DNA of 64,000 nt from Ramlibacter sp. WS9 (GCF_003797765.1 NZ_RKMB01000003.1:248001-312000), one strand, 5' to 3'; counted from the stretch's first letter, positions 35,259 to 45,979 are shown. Made by a program: numbers and translations. The notes: generated by a model not told the origin, from the letters alone.

Positions 35259-37043
35259 CTAGCATTGCGATAGCTGCGCCCTCAGCCAGCCGCGCACGCT
35301 GTTATAGAAAGCCACGGCCTCGGCCCGCTCCAGGTCGGCGGGCATGAGCACGGCTTCGACCAGCTCGCCGCGCGCCAGCAACTGGCCGCGATAGGTTCCC
35401 GCCAGCAGCCCGCAGCGCAGGGCCGGTGTCAGCCATCGCCCGTCCAGCTTCAGGGCGATGTTGCCTCGGGTGAATTCGGTCAACTCGCCGCGTTCGTTAA
35501 CCAGCAAGGTGTCAAACAGGCCGGACTCGGGCCGCAGGCGCGTTTCGTAGTGCTCGCGCTGCGTGGTCTTGTGCAGCACAAACTCGCGGTTGCCGGCCTG
35601 GGTATCCAGGGGCTGTCGGCTCAAGGCAAACAGCACGGGCTCGGCCGTGGCGGGCAGTGTGAAGGCCTGGGCCCCGGCTTTGCCGGAGGCTGCCAGCGTG
35701 AGCCGGATCCGCCAGGCACCGCCACTGTGTTCGCGCGCCAGCGACTGCAGCAGCGCCTCAACCTGCGCGCGGTCCCACGCGAAGGCAAAGTACGCCGCGC
35801 TGGTGGCCATGCGCGCCAGATGCTCTTCCAGCAGCCAGTAGTGGCCGTGTTCCAGCCGCAAGGTCTCCAGCAGCTCGAGGCTCTGGCCCGTGCGCTCGGG
35901 CAGGCGCGACTTGGCGGCGAGCTCCTGCCACTCGGCCTGCGCTGTGGCGTCGTGCGTGATGCCGCTGCCCACGCCGTAGCGGGCGGACCACGAGGGCGCG
36001 CCATGAGCCGCCATCCGCTCCAGCGCCACGGTGCGGATGGGCACGTTGAAAGTGGCATGCCCGCCCGGCCGCAGCACACCGGCCGCGCCGCAGTAGATGC
36101 CGCGCGGCCCGTCTTCCAGCTCCCTGATCCAGTGCATGGCCCGGCCCTTGGGCGCGCCGGTCACCGAGCCGCAGGGAAACAGCGCGCCGAACACCTCGGC
36201 CAGGCCGGTGCGGGGCCGTGTGGTAGCCGTGACGGTGGAAGTCATCTGCCAGACCGTGGGCAGGGCCTGCGCCTCGAACAGCCGCGGCACCCGCACGCTG
36301 CCCGGCTGGGCGATGCGGCCCAGGTCATTGCGCAGCAGGTCCACGATCATCACGTTCTCGGCGCGTTCCTTGGCGCTGGCCAGCAAGCCCTGCCGCGCCC
36401 GCTCGTCCTCGGCGGCGCCGGCGTGGCGCGCGGCCGTGCCCTTCATCGGCTGGCACACCAGGGCCCCTCCGGCCGAGCCCGGCCGCCAGTCGAAAAACAG
36501 CTCGGGCGAGGCGCTCAGCACCTGCTGCTCGCCCCAGTCGAGCCACAGCAGGTAGGCCTGTGGCTGGGCCGCCTGCAGCCGCGCCATCCACTGGCCCACG
36601 TCCCCGGAGAACTCCGCTTGCAGAGACCCCGTCAAGTTGACCTGGTAGCACTCACCCGCCGCCATGGCGTCGCGCGCCCGCTCCAACTGCCGGGCGTACG
36701 TATCGCGCTGCATCGAGAAATGCCATGACGTGCACTGGCCGCCGTCGGCGCTGGCCTGCGCTTCGTGCCAGGGCAGTGCCCGGTCGAAGACAGCGAAGCG
36801 CGCCAGCGGCCAGCCGGGCTGCGGCGCGTGGGTGGGCAATGCCGCGTCAAAGGCGCCGGCCGCCTCATAAGCCACGGCACCCAGGCACCAGCGGCCCGCC
36901 TCGGCATGGGCCTGTGCCTGCCGCAGCACGTCTTGCACCTCGCCGGCCTTCCAGGCCGTGAGCACCTGGATGGGCTCGGTGAACCGCGCGCGCCAGCGGC
37001 CGGGTGCGTCCTCGCTTTGCGGAAAGTCGATCCAGGCCCGCAC
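35259..37043 (-). CDS. pabBC: Bifunctional aminodeoxychorismate synthase component I / aminodeoxychorismate lyase
   Basis: This 594-residue fusion makes p-aminobenzoate for folate. The N-terminal chorismate-binding domain (about 1-365) has QVNLTGSLQAEF, LSASPELFF, PMKGTAAR, the NVMIVDLLRNDLGR helix, ALFPCGSVTGAPKGRAMH and IRTVALE. The C-terminal class IV PLP domain (about 385-594) has ELLETLRLEHGHYWLLEEHL, the Schiff-base Lys in VLHKTTQREHYE, and LTEFTRGNIALKL. The PabA glutaminase is not in view. The start is GTG 37043, four bases after the metE stop, so pabBC is probably read through from metE. Confidence 0.93.
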   Translation of the reverse strand: MRAWIDFPQSEDAPGRWRARFTEPIQVLTAWKAGEVQDVLRQAQAHAEAGRWCLGAVAYEAAGAFDAALPTHAPQPGWPLARFAVFDRALPWHEAQASADGGQCTSWHFSMQRDTYARQLERARDAMAAGECYQVNLTGSLQAEFSGDVGQWMARLQAAQPQAYLLWLDWGEQQVLSASPELFFDWRPGSAGGALVCQPMKGTAARHAGAAEDERARQGLLASAKERAENVMIVDLLRNDLGRIAQPGSVRVPRLFEAQALPTVWQMTSTVTATTRPRTGLAEVFGALFPCGSVTGAPKGRAMHWIRELEDGPRGIYCGAAGVLRPGGHATFNVPIRTVALERMAAHGAPSWSARYGVGSGITHDATAQAEWQELAAKSRLPERTGQSLELLETLRLEHGHYWLLEEHLARMATSAAYFAFAWDRAQVEALLQSLAREHSGGAWRIRLTLAASGKAGAQAFTLPATAEPVLFALSRQPLDTQAGNREFVLHKTTQREHYETRLRPESGLFDTLLVNERGELTEFTRGNIALKLDGRWLTPALRCGLLAGTYRGQLLARGELVEAVLMPADLERAEAVAFYNSVRGWLRAQLSQC

Positions 37044-37047
37044 GCGG

Positions 37048-39381
37048 CTACGTGGGCACCGCCAGCGTGGCGCGCACTGCCTTGGCCGCCTGCACCATGT
37101 TGGCCAACGCTTGCTCGGTTTCGGGCCAGCCGCGGGTCTTCAGGCCGCAGTCGGGGTTGACCCACAGCTGGCCCGGCGCGATGACGTGGGCCGCCTTTTC
37201 CAGCAGTGCGACCATCTGCTGCACCGTCGGCACGCGCGGCGAATGGATGTCGTAGACGCCCGGCCCGATTTCGTTGGGGTATTTGAAATCGCCAAAGCCC
37301 TGCAGCAGCTCCATGTCCGAGCGGCTGGTCTCGATGGTGATGACGTCGGCGTCCATCGCGGCGATCTCAGGCAGGATGTCGTTGAATTCCGAATAGCACA
37401 TGTGGGTGTGGATCTGGGTCTCGTCGCGCACGCCGCTGGCGCTGATGCGGAAGGCCTCGGTGGCCCAGGCCAGGTACGGCTTCCAGCCCGCGTGCCGCAG
37501 CGGCAAGCCTTCGCGGATGGCCGGCTCGTCGATCTGGATGATACCGATGCCGGCCCGCTCCAGGTCCACCACCTCGTCACGGATCGCCCAGGCGATCTGC
37601 CGGGCCGTGGTGCTGCGGGCCTGGTCGTCGCGCACGAACGACCATTGCAGGATGGTGATGGGCCCGGTCAGCATGCCCTTCATGGGCTTGCGCGTCAGGC
37701 TCTGCGCATAGACCGTCCAATCCACCGTCATGGCCCTGGGCCGCGCCACGTCCCCGTAGATCAACGGTGGCTTGACGCAGCGCGAGCCGTAGGACTGGAC
37801 CCAGCCGTTGGCGGTGAAGGCGAAGCCGTCGAGCTGTTCGCCGAAGTACTCCACCATGTCGTTGCGCTCGGCCTCGCCGTGCACCAGCACGTCCAGGCCC
37901 AAGGCTTCCTGCTTGCGCACGGCGAGCGTGATTTCGGCTTGCATCTTCGCGCGGTACTGTGCCTCGTCCAGCTGGCCCCGCTTGAAGGCCGCCCGGGCGG
38001 CACGGATGTCCGCCGTCTGGGGGAAGGAGCCGATGGTGGTGGTTGGCAAGGACGGCAGGGCAAAGCGGCGGCGCTGCAGCTGTTGGCGCGCCGCAAAACC
38101 CGAGCCGCGCTGGTCGGCGCGAGGTTCCGCGTCGGCCAGGCGGGCCGCCACGGCCGCGCGGTTCACGCGCGGGCTGCCGCGGCGCGAGGCCACGGCGCTG
38201 CGCGAGTCCAACAGCTCGGCATCGACGGACGATTCCTTGCCGTGCAGCACGGCCTGCAGCACGCGCAACTCGGACAGCTTCTCCACGGCAAACGCCAGCC
38301 AGGATTTGAGTTCGGCGTCGAGCCCGGCTTCGGCCTGCAGGCTGTAGGGCAGGTGCAGCAGAGAACACGAGGGGGCCAGCCAGAGCTCGCCGCCGTGCTT
38401 GGCGACAAGGGGCCGCAGCCTGGCCAGCGCGGCATCCAGGTCGGTGCGCCAGATGTTGCGGCCATCGACGATGCCCAGCGACAGGACCTTGTGGCTGGGC
38501 AGCCAGTCGGCCACGCCAACCAAGTCCTCGGCCGCGCGCAGCGCGTCCACATGCAGGCCGGCCACCGGCAGCTGGCAGGCCAGGCGCAGGTTGTCCGCCA
38601 GCGGCGAGAAGTAGGTGGCCAGCAGCAGCTTCACGCCGCCGCGCGCCAGCCGCCAGTAGGTGGGCTCAAAGGCGTGGCGCCAGGCGTCCGGCAGGTCCAG
38701 GCCCAGGATGGGTTCGTCGATCTGCACCCATTCCACGCCCTGCATCCTCAGGCGGTGCAGGATTTGCTCGTAGACCGGCAACAGCCTTTCCAGCAGGTTG
38801 AAGCGGTCGAAACCCGCCTCTTTCTCCTTGCCCAGCCACAGAAAGCTTAAGGGGCCCAGCAGCACTGCCTTGACCTTGTGGCCGGCCAGGGTGGCCTGGG
38901 CGACCTCATCAAAGAGGCGCTGCGAGGCCAGGCGGAATTCGGTGTCGGCGCGGAACTCGGGCACCATGTAGTGGTAGTTGGTGTCGAACCACTTGGTCAT
39001 TTCCAGCGCGAAACGGCCACTGGCGTTGTTCTCGTCGCAGCCGCAATCGGAGTCGTGAGCGTGGTCCCCGGCATCGATGCCCCGGGCCATGGCGAAATAT
39101 CGGTTCAGCTCGGGCTCTTCACCCGTAAAGCCGAAACGGGCCGGCTCGCAGCCCAGCAGCTGGATGTGATTGGCCACATGGTCGTAGAAGGCGAAGTCGC
39201 CCACGGCCACGGCATCCAGCGCGGCGGCTTGCTGCACCGACCAATGGCGGGCGCGCAACTCGGCCCCCACAGCCTCCAGAGCGGCTGCGCCGATCTCACC
39301 GCGCCAATGCTTTTCCAGCGCGAATTTCAGTTCCCGGTGCGCGCCCATGCGCGGAAAACCCAGGGTGTGTGTGCGGACCAT
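37048..39381 (-). CDS. metE: Cobalamin-independent methionine synthase
   Basis: MetE transfers the methyl group of 5-methyltetrahydropteroyltri-glutamate to homocysteine. It has 777 residues in two TIM-barrel halves. The zinc ligands are visible: His and Cys of [11 protein letters not shown] at about 656-659, a downstream Glu, and the Cys of NPDCGLKTR near 743. The N-terminus [21 protein letters not shown] is diagnostic. It diverges from metR, its usual activator. No cobalamin riboswitch fits in the 102-bp gap. Confidence 0.97.
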   Translation of the reverse strand: MVRTHTLGFPRMGAHRELKFALEKHWRGEIGAAALEAVGAELRARHWSVQQAAALDAVAVGDFAFYDHVANHIQLLGCEPARFGFTGEEPELNRYFAMARGIDAGDHAHDSDCGCDENNASGRFALEMTKWFDTNYHYMVPEFRADTEFRLASQRLFDEVAQATLAGHKVKAVLLGPLSFLWLGKEKEAGFDRFNLLERLLPVYEQILHRLRMQGVEWVQIDEPILGLDLPDAWRHAFEPTYWRLARGGVKLLLATYFSPLADNLRLACQLPVAGLHVDALRAAEDLVGVADWLPSHKVLSLGIVDGRNIWRTDLDAALARLRPLVAKHGGELWLAPSCSLLHLPYSLQAEAGLDAELKSWLAFAVEKLSELRVLQAVLHGKESSVDAELLDSRSAVASRRGSPRVNRAAVAARLADAEPRADQRGSGFAARQQLQRRRFALPSLPTTTIGSFPQTADIRAARAAFKRGQLDEAQYRAKMQAEITLAVRKQEALGLDVLVHGEAERNDMVEYFGEQLDGFAFTANGWVQSYGSRCVKPPLIYGDVARPRAMTVDWTVYAQSLTRKPMKGMLTGPITILQWSFVRDDQARSTTARQIAWAIRDEVVDLERAGIGIIQIDEPAIREGLPLRHAGWKPYLAWATEAFRISASGVRDETQIHTHMCYSEFNDILPEIAAMDADVITIETSRSDMELLQGFGDFKYPNEIGPGVYDIHSPRVPTVQQMVALLEKAAHVIAPGQLWVNPDCGLKTRGWPETEQALANMVQAAKAVRATLAVPT

Positions 39382-39483
39382 GGCTATCCCTTTTTTTGTG
39401 TTTGCGGTTCAAGCCGGCGATGGTCGGGTATTTCGTACTATTATTCAAACGAAAGATATTGCCGCTCAACTTGAAAATTACTC

Positions 39484-40407
39484 ATGACCCAATCCCTGCT
39501 TGAACTGCGCCATCTGCGCACCCTTGCCGCCCTGCGCGACACCGGCAGCCTGGTGCGGGCGGCGCAGCTGCTCAGCCTGACGCAGTCGGCCCTGTCGCAC
39601 CAGGTCAAGCTGCTGGAAGAGCTGTACGGCGCGGCGCTGTTCGAGCGCAAGTCGGTGCCGCCGCAGTTCAGCACCACCGGCCTGCGCCTGCTGGCCCTGG
39701 CCGATGCGGTGTTGCCCAAGATCGAGGAAGCCGAGCGTGACGTGGCGCGCCTGGCGCTGGGCAAAGCCGGCCAGTTGCGCATCGTGGTGGAGTGCCACAC
39801 CTGCTTCGACTGGCTGATGCCGGCAATGGACGCCTTTCGCAGCCGCTGGCCCGAGGTCGAGCTGGACATCGTCTCGGGCTTTCACCCGGATCCGATCGCC
39901 CTGGTTCTGCAAGACCGCGCCGACGTGGCCATCGTGTCGGAGCAGGACGCGGGCGAGACGGTGGACTTTCACCCGCTGTTCAGCTTCGAGATCGTGGCGC
40001 TGCTGGCCAACGACCATCCCCTGGCCGCCAAGCCGCACCTGACGGCCAGGGATTTCGCCAAGGAAACCCTGATCACCTACCCCGTGCCCGACGAAATGCT
40101 GGACCTGGTGCGCCAGGTGCTGGAGCCCGCCGGCATCAAGCCCGCGCGCCGCACCACTGAATTGACAATAGCCATGTTGCAGCTGGTGGCCAGCGGCCGT
40201 GGCGTGGCGACGTTGCCGGTCTGGGCCGTACAAAGCTACCTGGACCGTGGCTACGTCACCGCGCGCCCGGTGGGGCGCAAGGGCCTGACCGGCTACCTGT
40301 ACCTGGCATGTACCGGCGCCACCTCCAGCCGGCCCTGGCTGGCCGACTTCGTGGCGGTGACGCGGGAAACCAGCTTCCTCACGTTGAGTGAGATTGAGCT
40401 TCTCTAG
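39484..40407 (+). CDS. metR: LysR-type regulator MetR
   Basis: This 307-residue LysR protein has the N-terminal helix-turn-helix LLELRHLRTLAALRDTGSLVRAAQLLSLTQSALSHQVK and an effector domain with VVECHTCFDWLMPAMDAFR, the MetR-specific homocysteine-sensing signature. Divergence from metE supports the assignment. The metE-metR gap (39382-39483) is short; I see TTCAA/TTGAA fragments but no perfect TGAA-N5-TTCA operator. Confidence 0.93.
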   Translation: MTQSLLELRHLRTLAALRDTGSLVRAAQLLSLTQSALSHQVKLLEELYGAALFERKSVPPQFSTTGLRLLALADAVLPKIEEAERDVARLALGKAGQLRIVVECHTCFDWLMPAMDAFRSRWPEVELDIVSGFHPDPIALVLQDRADVAIVSEQDAGETVDFHPLFSFEIVALLANDHPLAAKPHLTARDFAKETLITYPVPDEMLDLVRQVLEPAGIKPARRTTELTIAMLQLVASGRGVATLPVWAVQSYLDRGYVTARPVGRKGLTGYLYLACTGATSSRPWLADFVAVTRETSFLTLSEIELL

Positions 40408-40424
40408 CCGGTGCCGAGCCGCCT

Positions 40425-40472
40425 CAAACCGGCTGCGCCCCTCAGGGGGCAGCGCGCAGCGCGTGGGGGAGC
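40425..40472. terminator. Palindromic intergenic element between metR and mmsB
   Basis: GGCTGCGCCCCTCAGGGGGC and AGCGCGCAGCGCGTGGGGGAGCC form nested inverted repeats (GGCTGCGCCCC/GGGGGCAGCG, GGCT...AGCC). They fill the space between two convergent genes and abut the mmsB stop. I recognise this class of element from intergenic regions of Comamonadaceae genomes. A bidirectional terminator role is likely. Confidence 0.55.
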
Positions 40473-41363
40473 CTATTTAGGCTGAACCAGGCGAATCACG
40501 CTGGAGAAATCCAGCGCTCCGCTGCCGTCCAGGCTGTGCGCCGCGTAGAGGTTGCGCGCCAAGCCGCCCAGCGGCGTGGCGGCCCGCACGGCGGCCGCGC
40601 TCTCCTGGGCCAGGCCCAGGTCCTTGAGCATCAGGTCGGTGCCGAAGCCTCCCGCATAGCTTCTTGAGGCGGGTGCGGCTTCCATCACCCCGGGGACGGG
40701 GTTGTACTTTTCCAGCGCCCAGTTGCCGCCCGAGCTGCGCCGCATGATCTCGGACAGCACCTTGGGCTCAAGCCCGTTGGCCACGCCCAGCGCCAGTGCT
40801 TCCGAGGTGCCGATCATCAGGATGCCCAGCAGCATGTTGTTGCAGATCTTGGCGGTCTGGCCCGCGCCCGCTGAACCGGCGTGGAAGATGTTCTGCCCCA
40901 TCTTCTCCAGCAGAGGTCGCGCCCGCTCCAGGTCCGACATGCTGCCTCCGACCATGAAAGTCAGCGTGCCCGCAATGGCCCCACCGGTGCCGCCAGAGAC
41001 CGGTGCATCGATGCAAGCAATCTGACGGGAAGCCGCAGCCTCGGCCACCTTGCGCGCGCTGGCCGCTGCAATGGTGCTGCAGTCGATCACCAGGGTGCCG
41101 GCCGGCAGTTGGTTCAGCAGGCCGGGACGGCCGTTGCCCAGGTAGAGCGATTCCACATGCTGGCTGGCCGGCAGCATGCTGATGACGACTTCCGCGCCGC
41201 GAACCACGTTGTCGGCCGAGTCGGCGATTCGCAGGCCTTCGCCGGCCAGGCGCTTGCACGCGTCTTCCGACAGGTCGAAGGCTGCGACCTCTTGGCCACC
41301 TTTGTGCAGGTTAAGCGCCATCGGGCCACCCATGTTGCCCAGGCCGATGAATGCGATCTTCAT
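40473..41363 (-). CDS. mmsB: 3-Hydroxyisobutyrate dehydrogenase
   Basis: It oxidises 3-hydroxyisobutyrate to methylmalonate semialdehyde with NAD+ in valine breakdown. The 296 residues include FIGLGNMGGPMALNLHKGG (NAD site, 5-23), the substrate loop DAPVSGGTGGAIAGTLTFMVGG, and the catalytic Lys in AGQTAKICNNMLL. The C-terminus has GFGTDLMLKDLGLA, as in the HIBADH subgroup. It is the last gene of the valine/propionate block. Confidence 0.95.
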   Translation of the reverse strand: MKIAFIGLGNMGGPMALNLHKGGQEVAAFDLSEDACKRLAGEGLRIADSADNVVRGAEVVISMLPASQHVESLYLGNGRPGLLNQLPAGTLVIDCSTIAAASARKVAEAAASRQIACIDAPVSGGTGGAIAGTLTFMVGGSMSDLERARPLLEKMGQNIFHAGSAGAGQTAKICNNMLLGILMIGTSEALALGVANGLEPKVLSEIMRRSSGGNWALEKYNPVPGVMEAAPASRSYAGGFGTDLMLKDLGLAQESAAAVRAATPLGGLARNLYAAHSLDGSGALDFSSVIRLVQPK

Positions 41364-41379
41364 GTTCGTCTCCTTGTGT

Positions 41380-42489
41380 TCAGTTCAATGCGGCCAGCGG
41401 GTGGGTTGCCGCAAAACGCGGTTTGAAGTGGTCTTCGATCAGTTCGGGCACGACCTGCTCCAGCGAGGAAGGCGTCCACTGCGGCTTGCGGTCCTTGTCG
41501 ATCAGCAGGGCGCGAATGCCTTCGGCAAAGTCGGCATGGGCGCAGCACCCCAGCGAAGCGCGGTACTCCAGGCGGAAGACCTCCGCCAGCGACAGGCGCG
41601 GCACGCGGCGCCACAACTCAAAGGCCAGCGCCGCCGACGTGGGCGAGCCCTTCATGAAGGCCCCAGCCGCCCCCGACAGCCAGGGGTCATCGCTTTGCAA
41701 GCCGCGCAGGCGGGCCGTGATGTCCATCAAGTCGTCGCCGGCCATCAGGCCATTGATCTGGTCGAAGTGTTGGCGCAGCTTGGACTCGGGCAAGGTGCTT
41801 GCGCCATGGCCGGCCAGCAGGCGTGACAGGATGGCGCGGTTGTCGCCGGCCACATCGCTCCAGCGTGTCCCGGTGATGGCGGCCAGCACGTCGGCCCGGC
41901 TTTGCGCACCCAGGCAGAAATCAGCCAGGCCGCAGAACAGCGCATCGGCCGCATTGAGCGGCGCGCCGGTCAGCGCCAGGAATAGGCCCACGCGGCCCGG
42001 CATGCGGCGCAGGAACCAGCTGCCGCCCACGTCGGGGTACAGGCCGATGCCGATCTCGGGCATGGCCAGCCGGCTGGCGGGAGTAACGACCCGATGCGAG
42101 GCGCCAGCCATCAGGCCGATGCCACCGCCCATCACGATGCCTTGGCCCCAGCACAGCACGGGTTTGGGGTAGGTGTGGATCAGGTGGTCGAGCTGGTACT
42201 CCTGGGCAAAGAATCCGTGGGCATAGGGATTCGGGCCGGCGCCGCAGCTGCGCATGGACTGGTATAGCTCGCGCAGGTCACCGCCCGCGCAGAAAGCCTT
42301 GTCCCCCGTGGCCTGCAGCACCACCCCCGCGATCGCGGGGTCGGCCGCCCAGCCGCGCAGCGCGGGCGTGAGCAACTGCACCATGGCCAGCGACAAGGCA
42401 TTGAGCGTCGCGGGTGAATTGAGCGTTGCCATGCCGAAGCGCCGGCCGCAGGCGGTGGACATTTCCTCGAACAGGACGGCGTCGGTCAT
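41380..42489 (-). CDS. 3-Hydroxyisobutyryl-CoA hydrolase
   Basis: This is a crotonase-fold thioesterase of 369 residues, releasing free 3-hydroxyisobutyrate from its CoA ester. It has FCAGGDLRELY (oxyanion hole), MGGGIGLMAGASHRV, and the hydrolase-specific PEIGIGLYPDVGGSWFL with the catalytic Glu and Asp. The C-terminal extension beyond 260 is characteristic of HIBCH rather than plain hydratases. The gap to mmsB is 16 bp. Confidence 0.92.
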   Translation of the reverse strand: MTDAVLFEEMSTACGRRFGMATLNSPATLNALSLAMVQLLTPALRGWAADPAIAGVVLQATGDKAFCAGGDLRELYQSMRSCGAGPNPYAHGFFAQEYQLDHLIHTYPKPVLCWGQGIVMGGGIGLMAGASHRVVTPASRLAMPEIGIGLYPDVGGSWFLRRMPGRVGLFLALTGAPLNAADALFCGLADFCLGAQSRADVLAAITGTRWSDVAGDNRAILSRLLAGHGASTLPESKLRQHFDQINGLMAGDDLMDITARLRGLQSDDPWLSGAAGAFMKGSPTSAALAFELWRRVPRLSLAEVFRLEYRASLGCCAHADFAEGIRALLIDKDRKPQWTPSSLEQVVPELIEDHFKPRFAATHPLAALN

Positions 42490-42499
42490 CGCAGGCTCC

Positions 42500-43285
42500 T
42501 CAGGCGTTGCGCCACACGGCCGCGCGCTTAGCCAGGAAGGCGTTAACGCCTTCGCGCTGGTCCTCGGTGTCGAAAAGATCGACGAAGGCCTCGCGCTCGG
42601 CCACCAGCATGGCTGCGGGCGACTGCGTGCGGGCGCCATGGATCAGGCGCTTGCAGGCCGCCACGCTGGTCGGGCTCTGCTTTTCCACACGCTGCGCCAT
42701 CACGAGGGCTTGGGCCAGAGCCTGGCCGCGCGGCACGACTTCTTCAACCAAGCCGATGCGCAACGCGGTGGCCGCGTCCACGCGCTCGCCGCACAGCACC
42801 ATGCGCTTGGCCCAGCCTTCGCCCACCAGCCAGCTTAGCCACTGCGTGCCGCCGGCGCAGGGCAGCAGGCCTACGGCGGCTTCCGGCAAGGCCATCACCG
42901 CTTGTTCTTCGGCAATGCGCAGGTCGCAGGCCAGCGCGCATTCCAGGCCGCCGCCCATGGCATAGCCGTTGATCGCGGCAATGGACACACCGCGAAAACC
43001 GGCCAGCGCCTCGAAGGCTTCGCCGAAGCATCGTGCCATGTCGCGGGCCACGGCCTTGTCGCCCTCGGCGAACAGTTTGAGGTCGGCGCCGGCGGAAAAA
43101 AACTTTTCGCCCTGGCCGGTGACGACCAGGCTGTAGACCTCGCGGTTGGCGTTGAGGTCGGCCACCAAACGCTTGAGGGCTGCCAGGCTGTGCTGGGTCC
43201 AGGTGTTGGCGGGCGGATTGGCCAGGGTCAGGATGGCCGTGTGGCCACGCAGCTCCAGCTGCAGGCCTTCATAAGTGCTTGTCAT
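42500..43285 (-). CDS. Enoyl-CoA hydratase (probable methacrylyl-CoA hydratase)
   Basis: This 261-residue crotonase has an oxyanion hole FFSAGADLKLFAEG and the active-site GYAMGGGLECALACDLRIAEEQA, then PEAAVGLLPCAGGTQWL. The position of the catalytic Glu and the order within the operon imply hydration of methacrylyl-CoA in valine breakdown. The start at 43285 overlaps the dehydrogenase stop by four bases; the open frame upstream has no support. Confidence 0.9.
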   Translation of the reverse strand: MTSTYEGLQLELRGHTAILTLANPPANTWTQHSLAALKRLVADLNANREVYSLVVTGQGEKFFSAGADLKLFAEGDKAVARDMARCFGEAFEALAGFRGVSIAAINGYAMGGGLECALACDLRIAEEQAVMALPEAAVGLLPCAGGTQWLSWLVGEGWAKRMVLCGERVDAATALRIGLVEEVVPRGQALAQALVMAQRVEKQSPTSVAACKRLIHGARTQSPAAMLVAEREAFVDLFDTEDQREGVNAFLAKRAAVWRNA

Positions 43286-44442
43286 CGAATGTCCTCGGTG
43301 GTGTGGGTTTCCAGAAGGCGGCGCGAGACGATCACGCGCATGATTTCGTTGGTGCCTTCCAGGATCTGGTGAACTCGCGCGTCGCGCAGGAAGCGCTCCA
43401 GCGGGTACTCGCGCGTGTAGCCGTAACCGCCGTGGATCTGCAGCGCTTCGTTGCAGATGCGAAAGCCCGCGTCGGTGGCCAGCTGCTTGGCCATGGCGCA
43501 ATAGATCGTCGCCTGCTCGGAGCCAGCGTCAAGCTTGGCTGCCGCGAGCCGCACCATCTGACGCGCGGCCACCAGTTCGGTCGCCATGTCGGCGATCTTG
43601 AACTGCAGCGCCTGGAAGCTCGACAGCTTGCGCTTGAACTGGCTGCGCTCGTTCATGTAGCGCCGCGCGGCGTCCAGCGCGCCCTGGGCGGCACCGACCG
43701 AGCAGGTGGCGATGTTGATGCGCCCGCCGTCCAGGCCCTTCATGGCGATGCGAAAGCCCTCGCCCTCCTCGCCCAGCAGGTGGCCGGCCGGCACCCGCAC
43801 GTTGTCGAAGGCGATGGAGCGGGTGGGCTGGCTGTTCCAGCCCATCTTTTCTTCCTTGCGGCCAAAGCTGATGCCCGGGCTGTCGGCGGGCACCAGCAGT
43901 GCCGAGATGCCCGCGGCCCCGTCACCGCCGGTGCGCGCCATCACCACCAGCGCGTCGGTGGCGCCGGCGCCTGAAATGAAGGCCTTGCCGCCGTTGAGCA
44001 CGTAGTCGCCGCCTTCGCGCCGGGCCGTGGTGCTCAAGGCGGCGGCGTCCGATCCGGCTCCCGGCTCCGTCAGGCAATACGAAGCGAGCTTGCGGCCCGA
44101 GGCCAGAGCCGGGCCCCAATCCGCCGCGACTTCCGGCCGGGCCCAGGCAGTGACCATCCACGTCGCCATGTTGTGGATGGTCAGATAGGCCGTGGTCGAG
44201 GGACAGGCGGCTGCCAGCTCCTCGAATACCACCGTAGCATCCAGCCGCGACAGGCCCATGCCGCCGTGGCGTTCGGCGGCGTACAGCCCGCAAAACCCCA
44301 GCCGGCCCGCTGCGGACAGCACCTCGCGCGGGAAGATCCCTTCGGCGTCCCAGCGCGCGGCGTGCGGCGCGAACTCGCCGGCGGCGAAATCGCGCCCGCT
44401 CTGCTGGAAGGCTCGCTGGTCGTCGGACAGCTCAAAGTCCAT
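43282..44442 (-). CDS. Acyl-CoA dehydrogenase (probable isobutyryl-CoA dehydrogenase)
   Basis: The 386-residue flavoprotein oxidises isobutyryl-CoA to methacrylyl-CoA. It has YCLTEPGAGSDAAAL (FAD/substrate segment), FISGAGATDALVV, MGWNSQPTRSIAFDNVRVP, and QIHGGYGYTREYPLERFLRDARVHQILEGTNEIMR at the C-terminus with the catalytic Glu in LEGTNE. Substrate assignment rests on the neighbouring valine genes. Confidence 0.92.
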   Translation of the reverse strand: MDFELSDDQRAFQQSGRDFAAGEFAPHAARWDAEGIFPREVLSAAGRLGFCGLYAAERHGGMGLSRLDATVVFEELAAACPSTTAYLTIHNMATWMVTAWARPEVAADWGPALASGRKLASYCLTEPGAGSDAAALSTTARREGGDYVLNGGKAFISGAGATDALVVMARTGGDGAAGISALLVPADSPGISFGRKEEKMGWNSQPTRSIAFDNVRVPAGHLLGEEGEGFRIAMKGLDGGRINIATCSVGAAQGALDAARRYMNERSQFKRKLSSFQALQFKIADMATELVAARQMVRLAAAKLDAGSEQATIYCAMAKQLATDAGFRICNEALQIHGGYGYTREYPLERFLRDARVHQILEGTNEIMRVIVSRRLLETHTTEDIR

Positions 44443-44450
44443 GCCGTGCT

Positions 44451-45956
44451 TCAGCGAAGGCTAATGGTGGTGTTGACGCCGGTGGACACGCTGCTGTCGT
44501 CGAACCAGCGTTCCGTGATCGTCTTGGTCTGGGTGTAGAACAGCACGACCTGCTTGCCGTAGGGGCCCAGGTCGCCCAGCTTGGAAGCGCGCGAGCCGGT
44601 GAAGGAGAACAGCGGTACCGGCACCGGGATTGGCACATTGATGCCGACCTGGCCGACGTCGATTTCTTCCTGGAACCTGCGCGCCGCGGCGCCAGACTGG
44701 GTGAACAAGGCCGTGCCATTGCCGTTGGGATTGGCGTTGGTCATGGCAATGGCTTCATCCAGGCTGGCCGCGCCCGCGATACACAGCACCGGCCCAAAGA
44801 TTTCCTGCTCGTAAAGCGCCATGCCGGGCTTCACGCCGGAGAAGATGGTCGGACCGATGAAGTTGCCTTCGCTGGATGCGCCGGCCAGCGACGGCAGGCG
44901 GCCGTCGAGTTCGAGCCTGGCGCCCTCGGTCTCGCCACGCGCGATCAGGTCTTCCACCCGCTCCTTGGCCGCGCAGGAGATGACCGGGCCGACGTCGGTG
45001 CCCGGCAGCGCGCCGTTGCCCACGGTGAGCTTCCTCGCCCGCTCCACCAGCTCGGGAATCCAGGCCTGGGCCTCGCCCACCAGCACAGCGACCGAGACCG
45101 CCATGCAGCGCTGGCCGGCGGCGCCGAAAGCCGCACCCACCAGGTTGTTGAGCGTCTGCTCCTTGTGCGCGTCGGGCAGCACCACGGCATGGTTCTTGGC
45201 GCCCATCATGCATTGCACGCGCTTGCCCGCTTGCGAGGCCCGATGGTAGACATGCGTGCCCACGCGCGTGGAGCCGACGAAGGACACCGCCTTGATGTCG
45301 GCGTGATCGCAGATCGCATTGACCACGTCCTCGCCGCCGTGGACCACATTGAGCACGCCGGGCGGAATGCCGGCTTCGATCGCCAGTTCCACCAGCCGCA
45401 TGGTGCTCATGGGGTCCTGCTCGGACGGCTTGAGAATAAAGGTGTTGCCACAGGCGATGGCCATGGGGAACATCCACAGCGGGATCATCGCGGGAAAGTT
45501 GAAGGGCGTGATGCCGGCGCAAACGCCCAGCGGCTGCTGCACGGTGTAGGTGTCCACGCCCGTGGCCACGTTGTTGGCGATCTCGCCCATCTGCAGGTTG
45601 CCGATGTTGGCGGCATGCTCCACCACCTCCAGACCGCGGAAGATGTCGCCCTCCGCGTCGGCCAAGGTCTTGCCTTGCTCCGCCGTGAGGATGGCTGCGA
45701 CTTCCTTGATGTGCTCGCGGATCAGCTGCTGGTATTTCAGGAAGATGCGGGCGCGTGTGCCGATGGGCGTGTGGCGCCAGGTCTTGAAGGCGCGCTTGCC
45801 GGCCGTGACGGCGGCGTCCACCTCCTCGGCGGTGGCCATGGGGACGCGCGCCAGGATTTCCTGCGTGGCCGGGTTGATGACGTTGCGCCATTCGGCGCTG
45901 CGGGACTCGACGAACTCACCGGCTATCAGCAGCTTGACGGTGGGGATGGTACTCAT
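44451..45956 (-). CDS. mmsA: Methylmalonate-semialdehyde dehydrogenase (CoA-acylating)
   Basis: It converts methylmalonate semialdehyde to propionyl-CoA, CO2 and NADH. The 501-residue aldehyde dehydrogenase has the MMSDH-specific [25 protein letters not shown], the [16 protein letters not shown] motif, and the catalytic Cys in [19 protein letters not shown] 45956 starts [18 protein letters not shown]. This enzyme joins the valine genes on one side to the methylcitrate genes on the other. Confidence 0.95.
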   Translation of the reverse strand: MSTIPTVKLLIAGEFVESRSAEWRNVINPATQEILARVPMATAEEVDAAVTAGKRAFKTWRHTPIGTRARIFLKYQQLIREHIKEVAAILTAEQGKTLADAEGDIFRGLEVVEHAANIGNLQMGEIANNVATGVDTYTVQQPLGVCAGITPFNFPAMIPLWMFPMAIACGNTFILKPSEQDPMSTMRLVELAIEAGIPPGVLNVVHGGEDVVNAICDHADIKAVSFVGSTRVGTHVYHRASQAGKRVQCMMGAKNHAVVLPDAHKEQTLNNLVGAAFGAAGQRCMAVSVAVLVGEAQAWIPELVERARKLTVGNGALPGTDVGPVISCAAKERVEDLIARGETEGARLELDGRLPSLAGASSEGNFIGPTIFSGVKPGMALYEQEIFGPVLCIAGAASLDEAIAMTNANPNGNGTALFTQSGAAARRFQEEIDVGQVGINVPIPVPVPLFSFTGSRASKLGDLGPYGKQVVLFYTQTKTITERWFDDSSVSTGVNTTISLR

Positions 45957-45979
45957 GAATGTCTCCAGGTTGTTGGGTA

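Noticed and set aside
36958..38850. 630-codon plus-strand frame opposite metE
   Set aside because: metE is intact with its zinc ligands on the minus strand; the other frame is a compositional artefact.
39382..39483. Cobalamin riboswitch upstream of metE
   Set aside because: The gap is only 102 bp and shared with divergent metR; it is too short for the aptamer and shows no B12-box-like element.
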